DNA of 64,000 nt from Pseudomonadota bacterium (GTDB lineage Bacteria; Pseudomonadota; Alphaproteobacteria; SHVZ01), in NCBI GenBank assembly GCA_016195085.1, contig JACQAG010000047.1, positions 1-64,000 on the forward strand, written 5' to 3'. This document shows, piece by piece, positions 35,265 to 43,895 of this stretch (position 1 is its first letter; each line of letters opens with the position of its first letter). The notes under the pieces are model-generated. The model saw only the letters and a list, made by a program, of their open reading frames with translations. It did no database searches and had not been told where the DNA came from. The translations under genes and the position numbers were made by a program.

Positions 35265-36629
35265 ATGTCCTCCGAGCCGATCGTCCGCGCCCAGCATCTG
35301 GGGAAGGTGTACCGCCTCTATGACCGGCCGCAAGACCGCCTGCTCGAAGCCCTGTCCTTCGGCCGGCGACGGCTGCATCGGGATTTCCACGCCCTCGAAG
35401 ACGTCTCCTTCGAGGTGGCGCGCGGCGAGACCATCGGCATCATCGGCCGCAACGGCTCGGGCAAGTCGACCTTGCTGCAGATGGTCGCCGGCACTCTCAA
35501 CCCGAGCGCCGGCTCGGTCGCGATCAAGGGGCGGGTGGCCGCCCTCTTGGAGCTCGGCGCCGGCTTCAATCCGGAGTTCACCGGCCGCGAGAACGTCCTC
35601 ATCAACGGCATGCTCCTCGGGCTGAGCCGGGAGGAGGTGCTGGCCCGGTTCGATTCCATCCGCGCCTTCGCCGACATCGACGAGTTCCTGGATCAGCCGG
35701 TCAAGACCTATTCCAGCGGCATGTATACGAGGCTCGCCTTCGCCGTCGTCGCCCATGTCGATGCCGATTTGCTGATCATCGACGAGGTGCTGGCGGTGGG
35801 CGATGCCTTCTTCCAGCAGAAGTGCATGCGGTTCCTCAGATCCTTCCAAGAGCGCGGCGCGATTCTGTTCGTCAGCCACGACACCGCCGCCGTCACCGCG
35901 CTCTGCGGCCGCGCGCTTTGGCTGGACCGCGGCCGGCTGCGCGCGGAGGGCTCCGCCGAAGCGGTGAGCAAAGCCTATCTCGATGCGTTCTTGCTCGGCG
36001 ACCGCGTCGAATCGAGGGTTGGCGAGGGCGCTCCCGGCACCGTCCCGGACGAGCGCCGGCGGCGCGATCAGAGACTTGATCTCGTCAATGCCAGCCGCTG
36101 GCGCAACGACATCGAGATCGTGGCCTTGGATGCGCCCGGCGACGGACGCGGCCAGGGCGGCGCCACCATTCGATCGGTCGAGCTGCAGGACGAGGCCGAA
36201 CGGCCGCTCGCCTGGCTCGTGGGCGGCGAGATCGTCAGATTGGTCCTCGAGGGCGAGGCGCATCGGCATATCGACGGCGCCATTCTGGGCTTCTATTTCA
36301 AGGATCGCTTCGGCCAGTTCCTGTTCGGCGACAACACGCTGCTCAAGACCGCGGAGCGACCGCTGGTGCTGGAAGCGGGCGAGGCTTGTCGCGCCGTTTT
36401 CACCTTCCGCCTGCCGCTCCTGCCGCCGGGCGACTATGCGGTGTCGGCGGCGTTCGCCGAAGGCCACCGCATCGAGGAGCACGCGCAGCAGCATTGGCTG
36501 CACGAGGCGTTGGTGCTCAAGGTGCACTCCAGCAGCGTCCATCGCGGCCTCATCGGCCTGCCGATGATCGACATCGCCTTGGAGCGAGGCAGCGTCGCCG
36601 GCAAGGCCGGCGCCGTGGCACCGGGCTAG
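35265..36629 (+). CDS. wzt: ABC polysaccharide exporter ATPase with C-terminal glycan-binding domain (Wzt-type)
   Basis: The product is 454 residues. The ATPase half has Walker A G-R-N-G-S-G-K-S-T, the Y-S-S-G-M-Y-T-R-L-A-F signature typical of Wzt/TagH-type exporters, and Walker B L-L-I-I-D-E-V-L-A-V-G-D. Residues from about 275 form a separate beta-sandwich (Wzt C-terminal type) that in O-antigen exporters binds the modified non-reducing end before export. This predicts a capped glycan, in line with the nearby methyltransferases. The permease partner is at 20757-21605 on the opposite strand. A methyltransferase gene starts seven bases downstream. Confidence 0.92.
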   Translation: MSSEPIVRAQHLGKVYRLYDRPQDRLLEALSFGRRRLHRDFHALEDVSFEVARGETIGIIGRNGSGKSTLLQMVAGTLNPSAGSVAIKGRVAALLELGAGFNPEFTGRENVLINGMLLGLSREEVLARFDSIRAFADIDEFLDQPVKTYSSGMYTRLAFAVVAHVDADLLIIDEVLAVGDAFFQQKCMRFLRSFQERGAILFVSHDTAAVTALCGRALWLDRGRLRAEGSAEAVSKAYLDAFLLGDRVESRVGEGAPGTVPDERRRRDQRLDLVNASRWRNDIEIVALDAPGDGRGQGGATIRSVELQDEAERPLAWLVGGEIVRLVLEGEAHRHIDGAILGFYFKDRFGQFLFGDNTLLKTAERPLVLEAGEACRAVFTFRLPLLPPGDYAVSAAFAEGHRIEEHAQQHWLHEALVLKVHSSSVHRGLIGLPMIDIALERGSVAGKAGAVAPG

Positions 36630-36635
36630 ATAGCG

Positions 36636-37247
36636 ATGCATTTGAGCTCGCTCGAGCACGTCCAGGATCTGGTCGCCCGCCACCTCGACCCGGCGCGGCC
36701 TCTCGAGGTCGTCGACGTCGGCGCCCATGACTACCACGCCGGCAGCGGGCAGCCGATGCCCGGAAGCTATCGCAGCCTGTTCCAGCAGCCCAATTGGCGC
36801 TATCGCGGCATGGATCTGGCGCCCGGGCCCAATGTCGACATCGTGCAGCAGAGCGCCTATCGGTTCCCGCTCCGGTCTCGCTCGGTCGACCTGGTGATCT
36901 CGGGCCAGACCTTCGAGCATGTGGAGTTCTTCTGGCTGACCTGGCTCGAGATGGTGCGCGTCGTCCGGCCCGGGGGCTTGATCTTCCTGTTGGCCCCGTC
37001 CAGGGGACCCGAGCATCGCTATCCCGTCGATTGCTGGCGATTCTATCCCGACGGATTGCGCGCGCTGTCGAAATTCGGCCGGCTCGAGCTCGTCGAGGTC
37101 ACGACCGATTGGCACCAGCACGCCGACACGGCCAGTGCCGCTTGGGGCGACACCGTCGGCGTATTTCGCAAACCGGCGGATGGCGCGGCCCGCCAGCGGC
37201 TGCGCGCGCTGGCCTTGGGCATCCTTGCCCGCCTGCTGGCTCGCTAG
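36636..37247 (+). CDS. SAM-dependent methyltransferase (Methyltransf_11 type)
   Basis: The product is 203 residues. Motif I is degenerate-looking but present (V-V-D-V-G-A-H-D-Y), followed by Y-R-G-M-D-L-A-P-G-P-N-V-D, S-V-D-L-V-I-S-G-Q-T-F-E-H-V and R-P-G-G-L-I-F-L-L-A-P-S. It is co-transcribed with the Wzt-type ATPase six bases upstream and is the best candidate for the methylation that caps the exported chain. Its TAG stop at 37245 is supplied by the first bases of the inverted-repeat element that follows, so the original C-terminus may have been altered by insertion. Confidence 0.8.
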   Translation: MHLSSLEHVQDLVARHLDPARPLEVVDVGAHDYHAGSGQPMPGSYRSLFQQPNWRYRGMDLAPGPNVDIVQQSAYRFPLRSRSVDLVISGQTFEHVEFFWLTWLEMVRVVRPGGLIFLLAPSRGPEHRYPVDCWRFYPDGLRALSKFGRLELVEVTTDWHQHADTASAAWGDTVGVFRKPADGAARQRLRALALGILARLLAR

Positions 37248-37512
37248 CCCCTATTTCTCACCGGGACCGGGGCAGCGACGGGCTCATGCGGTCACAGGCG
37301 AGGAAAGCCGCGAAGAGCGATGCAGAGCATCGGTCGAGTGGCTTGACGCGGCATATGACCGCAGGAGCCCGTCCCTTCGGGTCGCATCACGCGGCTTGCC
37401 CGACATCGTCGCGGGCCTCAGCCGTAGCTCCGCTACGCCTTTCGGCCCGCTCCTTGCGGGGCGAGCCGCGTGATGCGACGCTGCTCCCGGTCCCGGTGAG
37501 AAATAGGGGCTA
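37245..37512. mobile_element. MITE-like inverted-repeat element, 268 bp
   Basis: The left end (37245-37277) and right end (37479-37512) are near-perfect inverted copies, about 32 of 33 positions by eye: TAGCCCCTATTTCTCACCGG against its complement. A second, nested inverted repeat lies inside (GTCGCATCACGCGGCTTG near 37379 against its complement ending at 37480). No transposase is encoded. CTAG is present at both edges and could be a target-site duplication. Single-ended relatives lie at 10976 and 12538, always at gene ends. Confidence 0.7.
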
Positions 37513-37531
37513 GAGGCCGCCTCCGGCGAGG

Positions 37532-38350
37532 CTAGAGCGGCAGCGGCCCCAGCAGCACCGTCGCCAAGCACCCCAAGGCGAGACCGGGGCCAAAGGGAAT
37601 GCGCTCGCGGCCTCCGACCCGCCGGCCGGCGAGGCGCACGAGCCCGATCGCCAGAAGCGTGCCGAGCGCTGCCACCAGCAGCACCGAGCTCAGTCCCTGC
37701 CAGCCGACCCAAGCCCCGGCGACGGCCATCAGCTTCACATCGCCGAGGCCGAGCGCCTCGATGCCTCGGAATCGGCGATAGACGGCGCGCACGACCCACA
37801 AAAGCCCGCCGCCGAGTGCGGCACCCGCGAGCCCGTCGATCGGCTTGGGCCAGCCATCGGGCCCGGCCAGCGCCGCCACCGCGAGACCCAAGGGCAGGAG
37901 CGGCAGGACCAAGGGATCGGGCAGGAGCTGGTGGCGGAGATCGACGATGGTGAGCGCCGCCAGCACCGCGCCGAGGAGCGCCACCGCCACCACGCGGCCG
38001 GCGCTTGGTTGGGTGGCGAAGGCCGCGAGAAACGCCAGCACCGCGCCGATTTCGCTCAAGGCATAATCACGGGCGATCGCCGTCCCGCAGGCGCGGCAGC
38101 GGCCGCGGAGGATCGCCCAGGAAATGACCGGAACGAGATCCCGGGCGGCGATCTCGACCCCACAGGCAGGACAGATCGAGCGCCCGAACCAGAACGAACG
38201 ACCCCGATAGGTGGTCTCGCCGGTGAGCCCGGCCGCCAAACGGACGGAAGCGGCCGCGAGCAAGCTCCCTACGGCCGCAAAGACGGCGATGCCGGGAAGA
38301 ATGCCGAGAGCGCCTCCCGGCCAAGGCAGAAAGAGCCAGCCGGTCACCAT
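37532..38350 (-). CDS. A24-family prepilin peptidase
   Basis: The product is 272 residues with about eight membrane segments. It carries the cytosolic zinc motif C-P-A-C and C-R-A-C (residues about 61-64 and 86-89), the first catalytic Asp in I-V-D-L-R-H-Q-L-L-P-D and the second in G-L-G-D-V-K-L. These enzymes cleave type IV pilin or pseudopilin leaders and methylate the new N-terminus. No pilin or secretion genes are nearby, so its substrate set is elsewhere. The gene is separated from the polysaccharide locus by the MITE-like element. Confidence 0.92.
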   Translation of the reverse strand: MVTGWLFLPWPGGALGILPGIAVFAAVGSLLAAASVRLAAGLTGETTYRGRSFWFGRSICPACGVEIAARDLVPVISWAILRGRCRACGTAIARDYALSEIGAVLAFLAAFATQPSAGRVVAVALLGAVLAALTIVDLRHQLLPDPLVLPLLPLGLAVAALAGPDGWPKPIDGLAGAALGGGLLWVVRAVYRRFRGIEALGLGDVKLMAVAGAWVGWQGLSSVLLVAALGTLLAIGLVRLAGRRVGGRERIPFGPGLALGCLATVLLGPLPL

Positions 38351-38379
38351 CGCGGCCTTGTGGGTGCCCGGCCGGCCGA

Positions 38380-39330
38380 TCAGGCCGGGCGGCCGCTGGG
38401 ATCCAGCCGGCGCGTCGCCCGGAACCGGCGAAGATAGGTCGGCAAGATCACCTCCGCCGCGGTCGGTTGGATCTGGAACGCCTCGAAGCCGATGGCTCCC
38501 GGCGAGACCACATTGTCGCGCTCGAGCAGCCGCACTTGGTCGCGGGTCAAGGGCGGCACCGGCAGAACCTCGAGGAATGCCGCCTCGAGCCGGGCCAACC
38601 AGAACGGCACCGGTGCCAGCAGCCGCTTGCGGCCGATCTCCGCCAGAATGAGCTCCATCAGCTCCTTGAAGGAGTAGATGCGGGGACCGCCCAGCTCATA
38701 GGTCTTGCCGTAGGTGCCGGGCTCGTCCAAGGCGGCCACGATCGCGTGCGCGATATCGTCGACATAGACCGGCTGGAACCGCGTCCGCCCGCCGCCGATC
38801 AAGGGCAGCGCCGGCATCATGCGCGCCATCGCGGCAAACCGGTTGAAGAAGGCGTCCTCCGGACCGAAGACGATGCTGGGGCGGATGATCGTCGCCTCGG
38901 CAAAGGCGCTGCGCACCGCGGCTTCGCCCGCGGCCTTGCTGCTTGCGTAGCGCGCGGCCGAGCCCGGATCGGCGCCGATCGCCGAGACCTGCAGGAGGCG
39001 CTGGACCCCGGCGGCGCGCGAAGCCGCAGCGACATTGCCGGCACCTTGGTGATGGATGGCCTCGAAGGTCCGGCGGCCACGCTGGTAAAGAATGCCCACG
39101 AGATTGATGACCGAGTCGGAGCCGACGACCGCCCGCCTCGACAGAGTCGAATCAGTGACCGACCCCCGCATGAGCGCGATCTGTCCCACGTCACCCATGG
39201 TCTTCAGAAACTTCGCGGCCTCCACGTCGCGCACGACCACGTTGACCCTGGCACCGGCGCGCGCCAGCCGGCGAACGACATAGCGCCCGATGAAACCAGA
39301 GCCGCCGAATACCGTGACCACCCGCGCCAT
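38380..39330 (-). CDS. NDUFA9-like complex I assembly/accessory NAD(P)-binding protein
   Basis: The product is 316 residues with an extended-SDR fold: V-T-V-F-G-G-S-G-F-I-G-R-Y-V at the N-terminus is the dinucleotide-binding G-x-x-G-x-x-G. The catalytic Y-x-x-x-K of true epimerases appears as Y-A-S-S-K. The Y-V-D-D-I-A-H-A segment and the C-terminal R-L-L-E-R-D-N-V-V are typical of alphaproteobacterial proteins annotated as complex I NDUFA9 family, relatives of the mitochondrial 39-kDa subunit. It probably binds NADPH without turnover. It is divergent from tRNA-Leu. Confidence 0.88.
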   Translation of the reverse strand: MARVVTVFGGSGFIGRYVVRRLARAGARVNVVVRDVEAAKFLKTMGDVGQIALMRGSVTDSTLSRRAVVGSDSVINLVGILYQRGRRTFEAIHHQGAGNVAAASRAAGVQRLLQVSAIGADPGSAARYASSKAAGEAAVRSAFAEATIIRPSIVFGPEDAFFNRFAAMARMMPALPLIGGGRTRFQPVYVDDIAHAIVAALDEPGTYGKTYELGGPRIYSFKELMELILAEIGRKRLLAPVPFWLARLEAAFLEVLPVPPLTRDQVRLLERDNVVSPGAIGFEAFQIQPTAAEVILPTYLRRFRATRRLDPSGRPA

Positions 39331-39489
39331 CGCCCGTCTCCGCCGTCCAAGTGTCCCGCGTGTGATTCAGATTCCGAAATTCGCAGGTGAACTTCGGAAT
39401 CATCACACAAGTGAGCGGCCGCATAATACCCCCCTTGGGGTGGCGACAAGGCGTCGAAAACGCCGCGGGAACCATCCTCGGCCGGCGCC

Positions 39490-39519
39490 TTGACAGGGCC
39501 AAGCCCGGCGGAGTTAATT
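39490..39519 (+). promoter_or_regulatory. Promoter of tRNA-Leu
   Basis: A perfect TTGACA at 39490-39495 is followed after 18 bases by TTAATT (or after 17 by GTTAAT). The mature tRNA begins 12 bases after the -10 box. Confidence 0.6.
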
Positions 39520-39530
39520 CCCCACCCCAC

Positions 39531-39617
39531 GCCCAGGTGGCGGAATTGGTAGACGCGCAGGTTTCAGGTACCTGTGGCCGCAAGGCCTTGGAAGTTCGAG
39601 TCTTCTCCTGGGCACCA
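39531..39617 (+). tRNA. tRNA-Leu (anticodon CAG)
   Basis: The acceptor arms GCCCAGG and CCTGGGC pair and are followed by A and an encoded CCA. The anticodon arm is CAGGT-TTCAGGT-ACCTG, with anticodon CAG reading CUG. A long class II variable arm (GGCCGCAAGGCC) and a T-arm containing TTCGAGT are present. The length is 87 bases, normal for a leucine tRNA. Confidence 0.95.
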
Positions 39618-39673
39618 GCGACCGCGACCCACCCCGGGTCGGTCGCGGTTTCGCGAAGGGTGAAATTCCTCTC

Positions 39674-40285
39674 TTGAACATCAAGCTCCATCAAGGCGAC
39701 CTGCCCGACGGCCTCGATCTCGGGCCTATGGTCGCCATCGACAGCGAGACCATGGGTCTCCACCCCGAGCGCGACCGCTTGTGCTTGGTGCAGCTCTCCG
39801 CCGGCGACGGCTTCTGCCATGCCGTGCAATTCCCCCGCGGCGGCTACCGGGCGCCCAATCTCGCGCGCATGCTGACGAACCCGGCGGTGACCAAGCTCTT
39901 CCACTTCGGCCGATTCGACATCGCTATGCTCAGCCGGCATCTAGGAGTGACCACGGAGCCGGTCTATTGCACCAAGATCGCCTCCAAGCTGGTGCGCACC
40001 TTCACCGACAAGCACGGGCTGAAGGAGCTGTGCAAGGAACTCCTCGGGGTCGAGCTGTCGAAGCAGCAGCAAACCTCCGACTGGGGTGCCGCCCAGCTCT
40101 CCGAGGAGCAGCTTCGCTACGCCGCCTCCGACGTGCTGCATTTGCACGCCCTCAAGGCCAAGCTGGACGAGCTCCTGGCGCGCGAAGGCCGGACCGAGCT
40201 GGCGGAGCGGTGCTTTCGCTTCCTTCCGACCCGGGCCGAGCTCGACCTCGCCGGCTGGGTCGAGGACGATCTCTTCGCTCACTAG
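39674..40285 (+). CDS. rnd: Ribonuclease D-type 3'-5' exonuclease
   Basis: The product is 203 residues, a short exonuclease-only form without the HRDC domains of E. coli RNase D. The DEDDy motifs are visible: A-I-D-S-E-T-M-G-L (Asp/Glu), H-F-G-R-F-D-I-A-M-L (Asp) and Y-A-A-S-D-V-L-H-L (Tyr/Asp). It probably trims 3' ends of tRNA and other stable RNAs. The likely start is TTG at 39674 with GAAGGGTG upstream. It lies 56 bases after tRNA-Leu and may be read from the same promoter. Confidence 0.88.
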   Translation: MNIKLHQGDLPDGLDLGPMVAIDSETMGLHPERDRLCLVQLSAGDGFCHAVQFPRGGYRAPNLARMLTNPAVTKLFHFGRFDIAMLSRHLGVTTEPVYCTKIASKLVRTFTDKHGLKELCKELLGVELSKQQQTSDWGAAQLSEEQLRYAASDVLHLHALKAKLDELLAREGRTELAERCFRFLPTRAELDLAGWVEDDLFAH

Positions 40286-40486
40286 CCTGTCGCGGCAGCC
40301 GTTTGCAGCCCTTTGCGGCGCCGGCTTGCGGCCCCTCTATAGCCGGTGCCCGCCCCTGCCCGAGCGGCTGCGGCAGGGCGTCGGGCCTGGGCGATTTCAT
40401 TGCATTTGCGCGGGTTTATCGCCATACTCGGGGCACGACAGGCAAGAACCGTGCCGGAACCCTCGGGGCCTAGTGTGCAGCGCAAA

Positions 40487-41491
40487 ATGAGAGGGTCCTT
40501 GCTCCCCAAGCCGCAAACCCACCAAGACAAGACAAGCCCCGGCCTCGCCGCCGCGGGTCGGGTTCTCAAGCTCGAGGCCGGCGGGCTCCTGGCGCTTGCC
40601 GGCAGCTTGGGCGCCGCCTTCGAAGCCGCACTCAATCGGCTGGCCCAGGTGGCAGGCCGGGTCGTCGTCACCGGCATGGGCAAGAGCGGGCATGTCGCGC
40701 GCAAAATCGCGGCCACTCTCGCCTCGACCGGTACGCCCGCCTTGTTTGTGCATCCGGCCGAAGCGAGCCATGGCGATCTCGGCATGATCCAGAGCACAGA
40801 TGCGGTGCTGGCGCTTTCCAACTCCGGCGAGACCCCGGAGCTGTCGGATCTGATCGCCTATACCAGGCGCTTCGCCATTCCGCTGGTCGCCGTCGTCGGC
40901 CGGGCCCCCAGCACCATCGCCGAGGCGGCGGACGTGGTGCTGGTGCTGCCGCGGGCCGAGGAGGCCTGCCCGATGGGCCTCGCCCCCACCACCTCCACCA
41001 CGATGATGATGGGCTTGGGCGATGCGATCGCGATCGCGCTCCTGGAGCGCCGCGGGTTTTCGCCCGAGGATTTCCGGGTGCTGCATCCGGGCGGCCGCTT
41101 GGGTGCGAAGCTCTTGCGCGTCTCCGACCTCATGCACCTGGGCCAGGCGATGCCGCTAACCGGCCCGGCCACGGCGATGGCGGAAGCGATCCTGGTCATG
41201 ACCGAGAAGCGCGTCGGCTGCGTCGGCATCGTCGAGGAGAGCGGCAAGCTCGTCGGCATCATCACCGATGGCGACCTCCGGCGCCATATGGGCCCTGGGT
41301 TTCTCGACAGCCGCGCCGAGGCGGTGATGACCCGGCAGCCGAAGACCGTGGGTCCGCGCACCCTCGCCGTCGAGGCCTTACGCCTGATGAATTCCAGCGA
41401 GCGGCCGTTCACCTGCCTCTTCGTCGTCGAGGGCGGACGTCCCGTGGGCGTCCTCAACGTCCATGACCTGCTGCGCGCGGGGGTGGCGTGA
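40487..41491 (+). CDS. kdsD: D-arabinose-5-phosphate isomerase (KpsF/GutQ family)
   Basis: The product is 334 residues. An SIS domain (about 50-185) has V-T-G-M-G-K-S-G-H-V, H-P-A-E-A-S-H-G-D-L-G-M and S-N-S-G-E-T-P-E; two CBS domains follow (about 205-325). The enzyme converts ribulose-5-phosphate to arabinose-5-phosphate, the first committed step to Kdo for LPS. The ATG at 40487 has no strong ribosome binding site. It overlaps lptC by four bases (GTGA) and begins the conserved Kdo/Lpt/sigma-54 string. Confidence 0.92.
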   Translation: MRGSLLPKPQTHQDKTSPGLAAAGRVLKLEAGGLLALAGSLGAAFEAALNRLAQVAGRVVVTGMGKSGHVARKIAATLASTGTPALFVHPAEASHGDLGMIQSTDAVLALSNSGETPELSDLIAYTRRFAIPLVAVVGRAPSTIAEAADVVLVLPRAEEACPMGLAPTTSTTMMMGLGDAIAIALLERRGFSPEDFRVLHPGGRLGAKLLRVSDLMHLGQAMPLTGPATAMAEAILVMTEKRVGCVGIVEESGKLVGIITDGDLRRHMGPGFLDSRAEAVMTRQPKTVGPRTLAVEALRLMNSSERPFTCLFVVEGGRPVGVLNVHDLLRAGVA

Positions 41492-42264
41492 GCGTCATGA
41501 CCGACGCCAGCCCCAATCTCGTCGACACGGTCGCTCCGCCGACGCGGCGCCGTGCGGCCATCCGTCTCCCCTTCGGCCGCCACTTTGCGGCGCTCAGCCC
41601 GCATTCGAGCCGTCTCGTGGCCTTGCTCAAGCTGGTCTTGCCGGTGGTCGCGCTCACGCTCTTGGGGCTGATCGTGCTCTGGCCGCAGCTCCGCGATGAT
41701 CCCAGGCAGTTTCGCCTCGGCACCGCGCGGATCGATCCGGGCGAGGCCGAAGTCCTGCGCATGGTCAACCCCCGCTATGTCGGCCTCGACGGCGAGAACC
41801 AGCCCTTCGCGCTCACCGCCGACTCGGCGACACAAGTCGCCGGCAACGTCGACGTCATGCAACTTGTCCAGCCGAAGGCCGACCTGACGATGCGGGACGG
41901 CAGCTGGGTGGCGCTCAGCGCCCCTGCCGGCACCTATGACCGGGTGCGCCAGAGCCTGCACCTCTCGGGCGGCGTCAGCGTCTTCCAGGACGCCGGCTAT
42001 GCGTTCTTCTCGCCCACCGCCGACATCGATCTCATCATCGGCGCGGCCAGCGGCGACGATCCGGTGCAAGGTCAAGGCCCGTTCGGCGATCTGACGGCGA
42101 GCGGCTTCCGAATCCTGGACAAAGGCCGCCGGGTGCTCTTGACCGGCAAGTCCCACCTCGTGCTGAAGGGCGAAGGCAGCGTTCCCGCGGAGGCGCGCCC
42201 GGCGCCGAAGACGTCGGGCAAGGAACGCTCGAGCCCGCCGACGACCAAGGGAGCCTCGGGATGA
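41488..42264 (+). CDS. lptC: LPS export protein LptC
   Basis: The product is 258 residues. One N-terminal membrane helix (about 43-63, L-K-L-V-L-P-V-V-A-L-T-L-L-G-L) is followed by a periplasmic beta-jellyroll with N-P-R-Y-V-G-L-D-G-E-N-Q-P-F. LptC passes LPS from LptB2FG to LptA. The N-terminal 40 residues and the Pro/Ala-rich tail are longer than in E. coli, as is common in alphaproteobacteria. Its GTG start overlaps kdsD and its end overlaps lptA (ATGA). An ATG at 41497 is an alternative start. Confidence 0.88.
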   Translation: MSVMTDASPNLVDTVAPPTRRRAAIRLPFGRHFAALSPHSSRLVALLKLVLPVVALTLLGLIVLWPQLRDDPRQFRLGTARIDPGEAEVLRMVNPRYVGLDGENQPFALTADSATQVAGNVDVMQLVQPKADLTMRDGSWVALSAPAGTYDRVRQSLHLSGGVSVFQDAGYAFFSPTADIDLIIGAASGDDPVQGQGPFGDLTASGFRILDKGRRVLLTGKSHLVLKGEGSVPAEARPAPKTSGKERSSPPTTKGASG

Positions 42265-43118
42265 GGCGGGCGAATATTGGGGGCCTTCTCCTCGCCGTGA
42301 CGCTGCTGGCGCCCGAAGCCGCACGCGCGCAAGGCATCAGCCTCAGCCAGAAGAGCGATGTGCCGATCGAGGTCGAGGCCGACCAAGGCATCGAGTGGCT
42401 GCGCGACCAGCAGGTTTACCTCGCCCGCGGCAACGCCAAGGCGACACGCGGGCAGGTCACCATCTACGGCGACACGCTCACGGCGCGCTACCGGCCGAAG
42501 AGCGGCGCCAAGCCGGCGACGGCCGATGCCGGCACCGGCAGCACCGAAATCTATCAGCTGGAAGCGCTCGGCAACGTCCGCATCGCCACGCCGACGGAAA
42601 CCGCCTGGGCGGAGCGCGCCGTATACGACGCCGATCAGGCGGTGATCGTGCTGTTCGGCCGCAACCTCAAGCTCGAGACCACGACCGATGTGCTGACGGC
42701 CCGCGACAGTCTCGAATATTGGGACAAGCGCCAGCTCGCCGTGGCGCGCGGCAATGCGGTCGCCCAACGGGCCGATCGGCGCATCCGCGCCGATACGCTG
42801 AGCGCGCAGTTCGTCGAAGTCGCAGGCCGGGGCCAGAAGCTGCAACGCGTCGATGCCTTCGGCAATGTCGAGGTGCGCACCGATCTCGAGGTGGCGCGCG
42901 GCGACAAGGGCGTCTATCTCGCCGACCGCGAGGTCGCCACGCTGATCGGCCAAGTGCGCATCACCCGCGGCCAGAACCAGCTCGAAGGCGAGGTGGCGGA
43001 GGTGGACATGAAAAGCGGCGTCAGCCGGATGCTGAGCGCCACCCAGGGCCAGGCTCGCGTGCGCGGGCTATTCGTGCCCGAGCGCGCGCAATCGACCGCG
43101 CCAGCGAAGAAGCCCTGA
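42261..43118 (+). CDS. lptA: LPS transport periplasmic protein LptA
   Basis: The product is 285 residues with a signal peptide (G-L-L-L-A-V-T-L-L-A-P-E-A-A-R-A). The mature protein is an OstA/LptA beta-jellyroll: P-I-E-V-E-A-D-Q-G-I-E-W, A-R-G-N-A-K-A-T-R-G and later a second A-R-G-N-A-V-A-Q segment, suggesting a longer or duplicated strand array than in E. coli LptA. It bridges the periplasm for LPS. It is translated from an ATGA overlap with lptC, with lptB three bases downstream. Confidence 0.9.
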   Translation: MRRANIGGLLLAVTLLAPEAARAQGISLSQKSDVPIEVEADQGIEWLRDQQVYLARGNAKATRGQVTIYGDTLTARYRPKSGAKPATADAGTGSTEIYQLEALGNVRIATPTETAWAERAVYDADQAVIVLFGRNLKLETTTDVLTARDSLEYWDKRQLAVARGNAVAQRADRRIRADTLSAQFVEVAGRGQKLQRVDAFGNVEVRTDLEVARGDKGVYLADREVATLIGQVRITRGQNQLEGEVAEVDMKSGVSRMLSATQGQARVRGLFVPERAQSTAPAKKP

Positions 43119-43121
43119 GGT

Positions 43122-43883
43122 ATGACCGAATCCCGCCCGATGCCACGGCTCGTCAAGACTAACCCCGGACTGGTCGCGAGCAATCTCGGCAAGCGCTTCA
43201 AGAAGCGGCCGGTGGTGCGCGACGTGAGCATCGCGGTCCAGCGCGGCGAGGTGGTGGGTCTGCTCGGCCCGAACGGTGCCGGCAAGACCACGTGCTTCTA
43301 CATCATCACCGGCCTCCTCGCGCCCGATGTCGGCACCATCGCCTTGGACGGCCAGGACATCACCGACCTGCCGATGTACCGGCGCGCGCGCCTCGGCATG
43401 GGCTATCTGCCGCAGGAAGCCTCGATCTTCCGCGGGCTCTCGGTCGAGGCGAACATCCGTGCCGTCCTCGAGGTGGTGGAGAAGGATGCGGCCGCCCGCG
43501 AGGCCTATCTGGACGACCTGCTCGCGGAATTTTCGATCTCGCATCTGCGCCGCGCCCCGGCGCTGGCGCTGTCGGGTGGCGAGCGGCGGCGGGTGGAGAT
43601 CGCCCGCGCGCTTGCCTCGCAGCCGAGCTTTATCCTGTTGGACGAGCCGCTCGCCGGCATCGATCCGATCGCCGTCAGCGACATCCGCGACCTCGTCGCT
43701 CACCTCAAGGATCGCGGCATCGGCGTGCTGATCACCGATCACAATGTCCGCGAGACGCTGGAGATCGTCGATCGCGCCTACATCCTGCACGACGGACGGG
43801 TGCTGATGGAGGGAAGACCCAGCGAGATCGTCGCCGACGAAAATGTGCGGCGCGTCTATCTCGGCGAGCGGTTCAGCCTGTAA
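43122..43883 (+). CDS. lptB: LPS export ABC ATPase LptB
   Basis: The product is 253 residues: Walker [11 protein letters not shown]-loop L-P-Q-E-A-S-I-F-R, signature L-S-G-G-E-R-R-R, Walker [13 protein letters not shown] and switch H in I-T-D-H-N-V. The Y-L-P-Q-E-A-S-I-F and D-H-N-V-R-E-T-L patterns are specific to LptB. It powers LPS extraction with LptFG, which are not in this window. It lies between lptA and rpoN, the usual order in proteobacteria. Confidence 0.95.
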   Translation: MTESRPMPRLVKTNPGLVASNLGKRFKKRPVVRDVSIAVQRGEVVGLLGPNGAGKTTCFYIITGLLAPDVGTIALDGQDITDLPMYRRARLGMGYLPQEASIFRGLSVEANIRAVLEVVEKDAAAREAYLDDLLAEFSISHLRRAPALALSGGERRRVEIARALASQPSFILLDEPLAGIDPIAVSDIRDLVAHLKDRGIGVLITDHNVRETLEIVDRAYILHDGRVLMEGRPSEIVADENVRRVYLGERFSL

Positions 43884-43895
43884 AGAACCTGCGCC

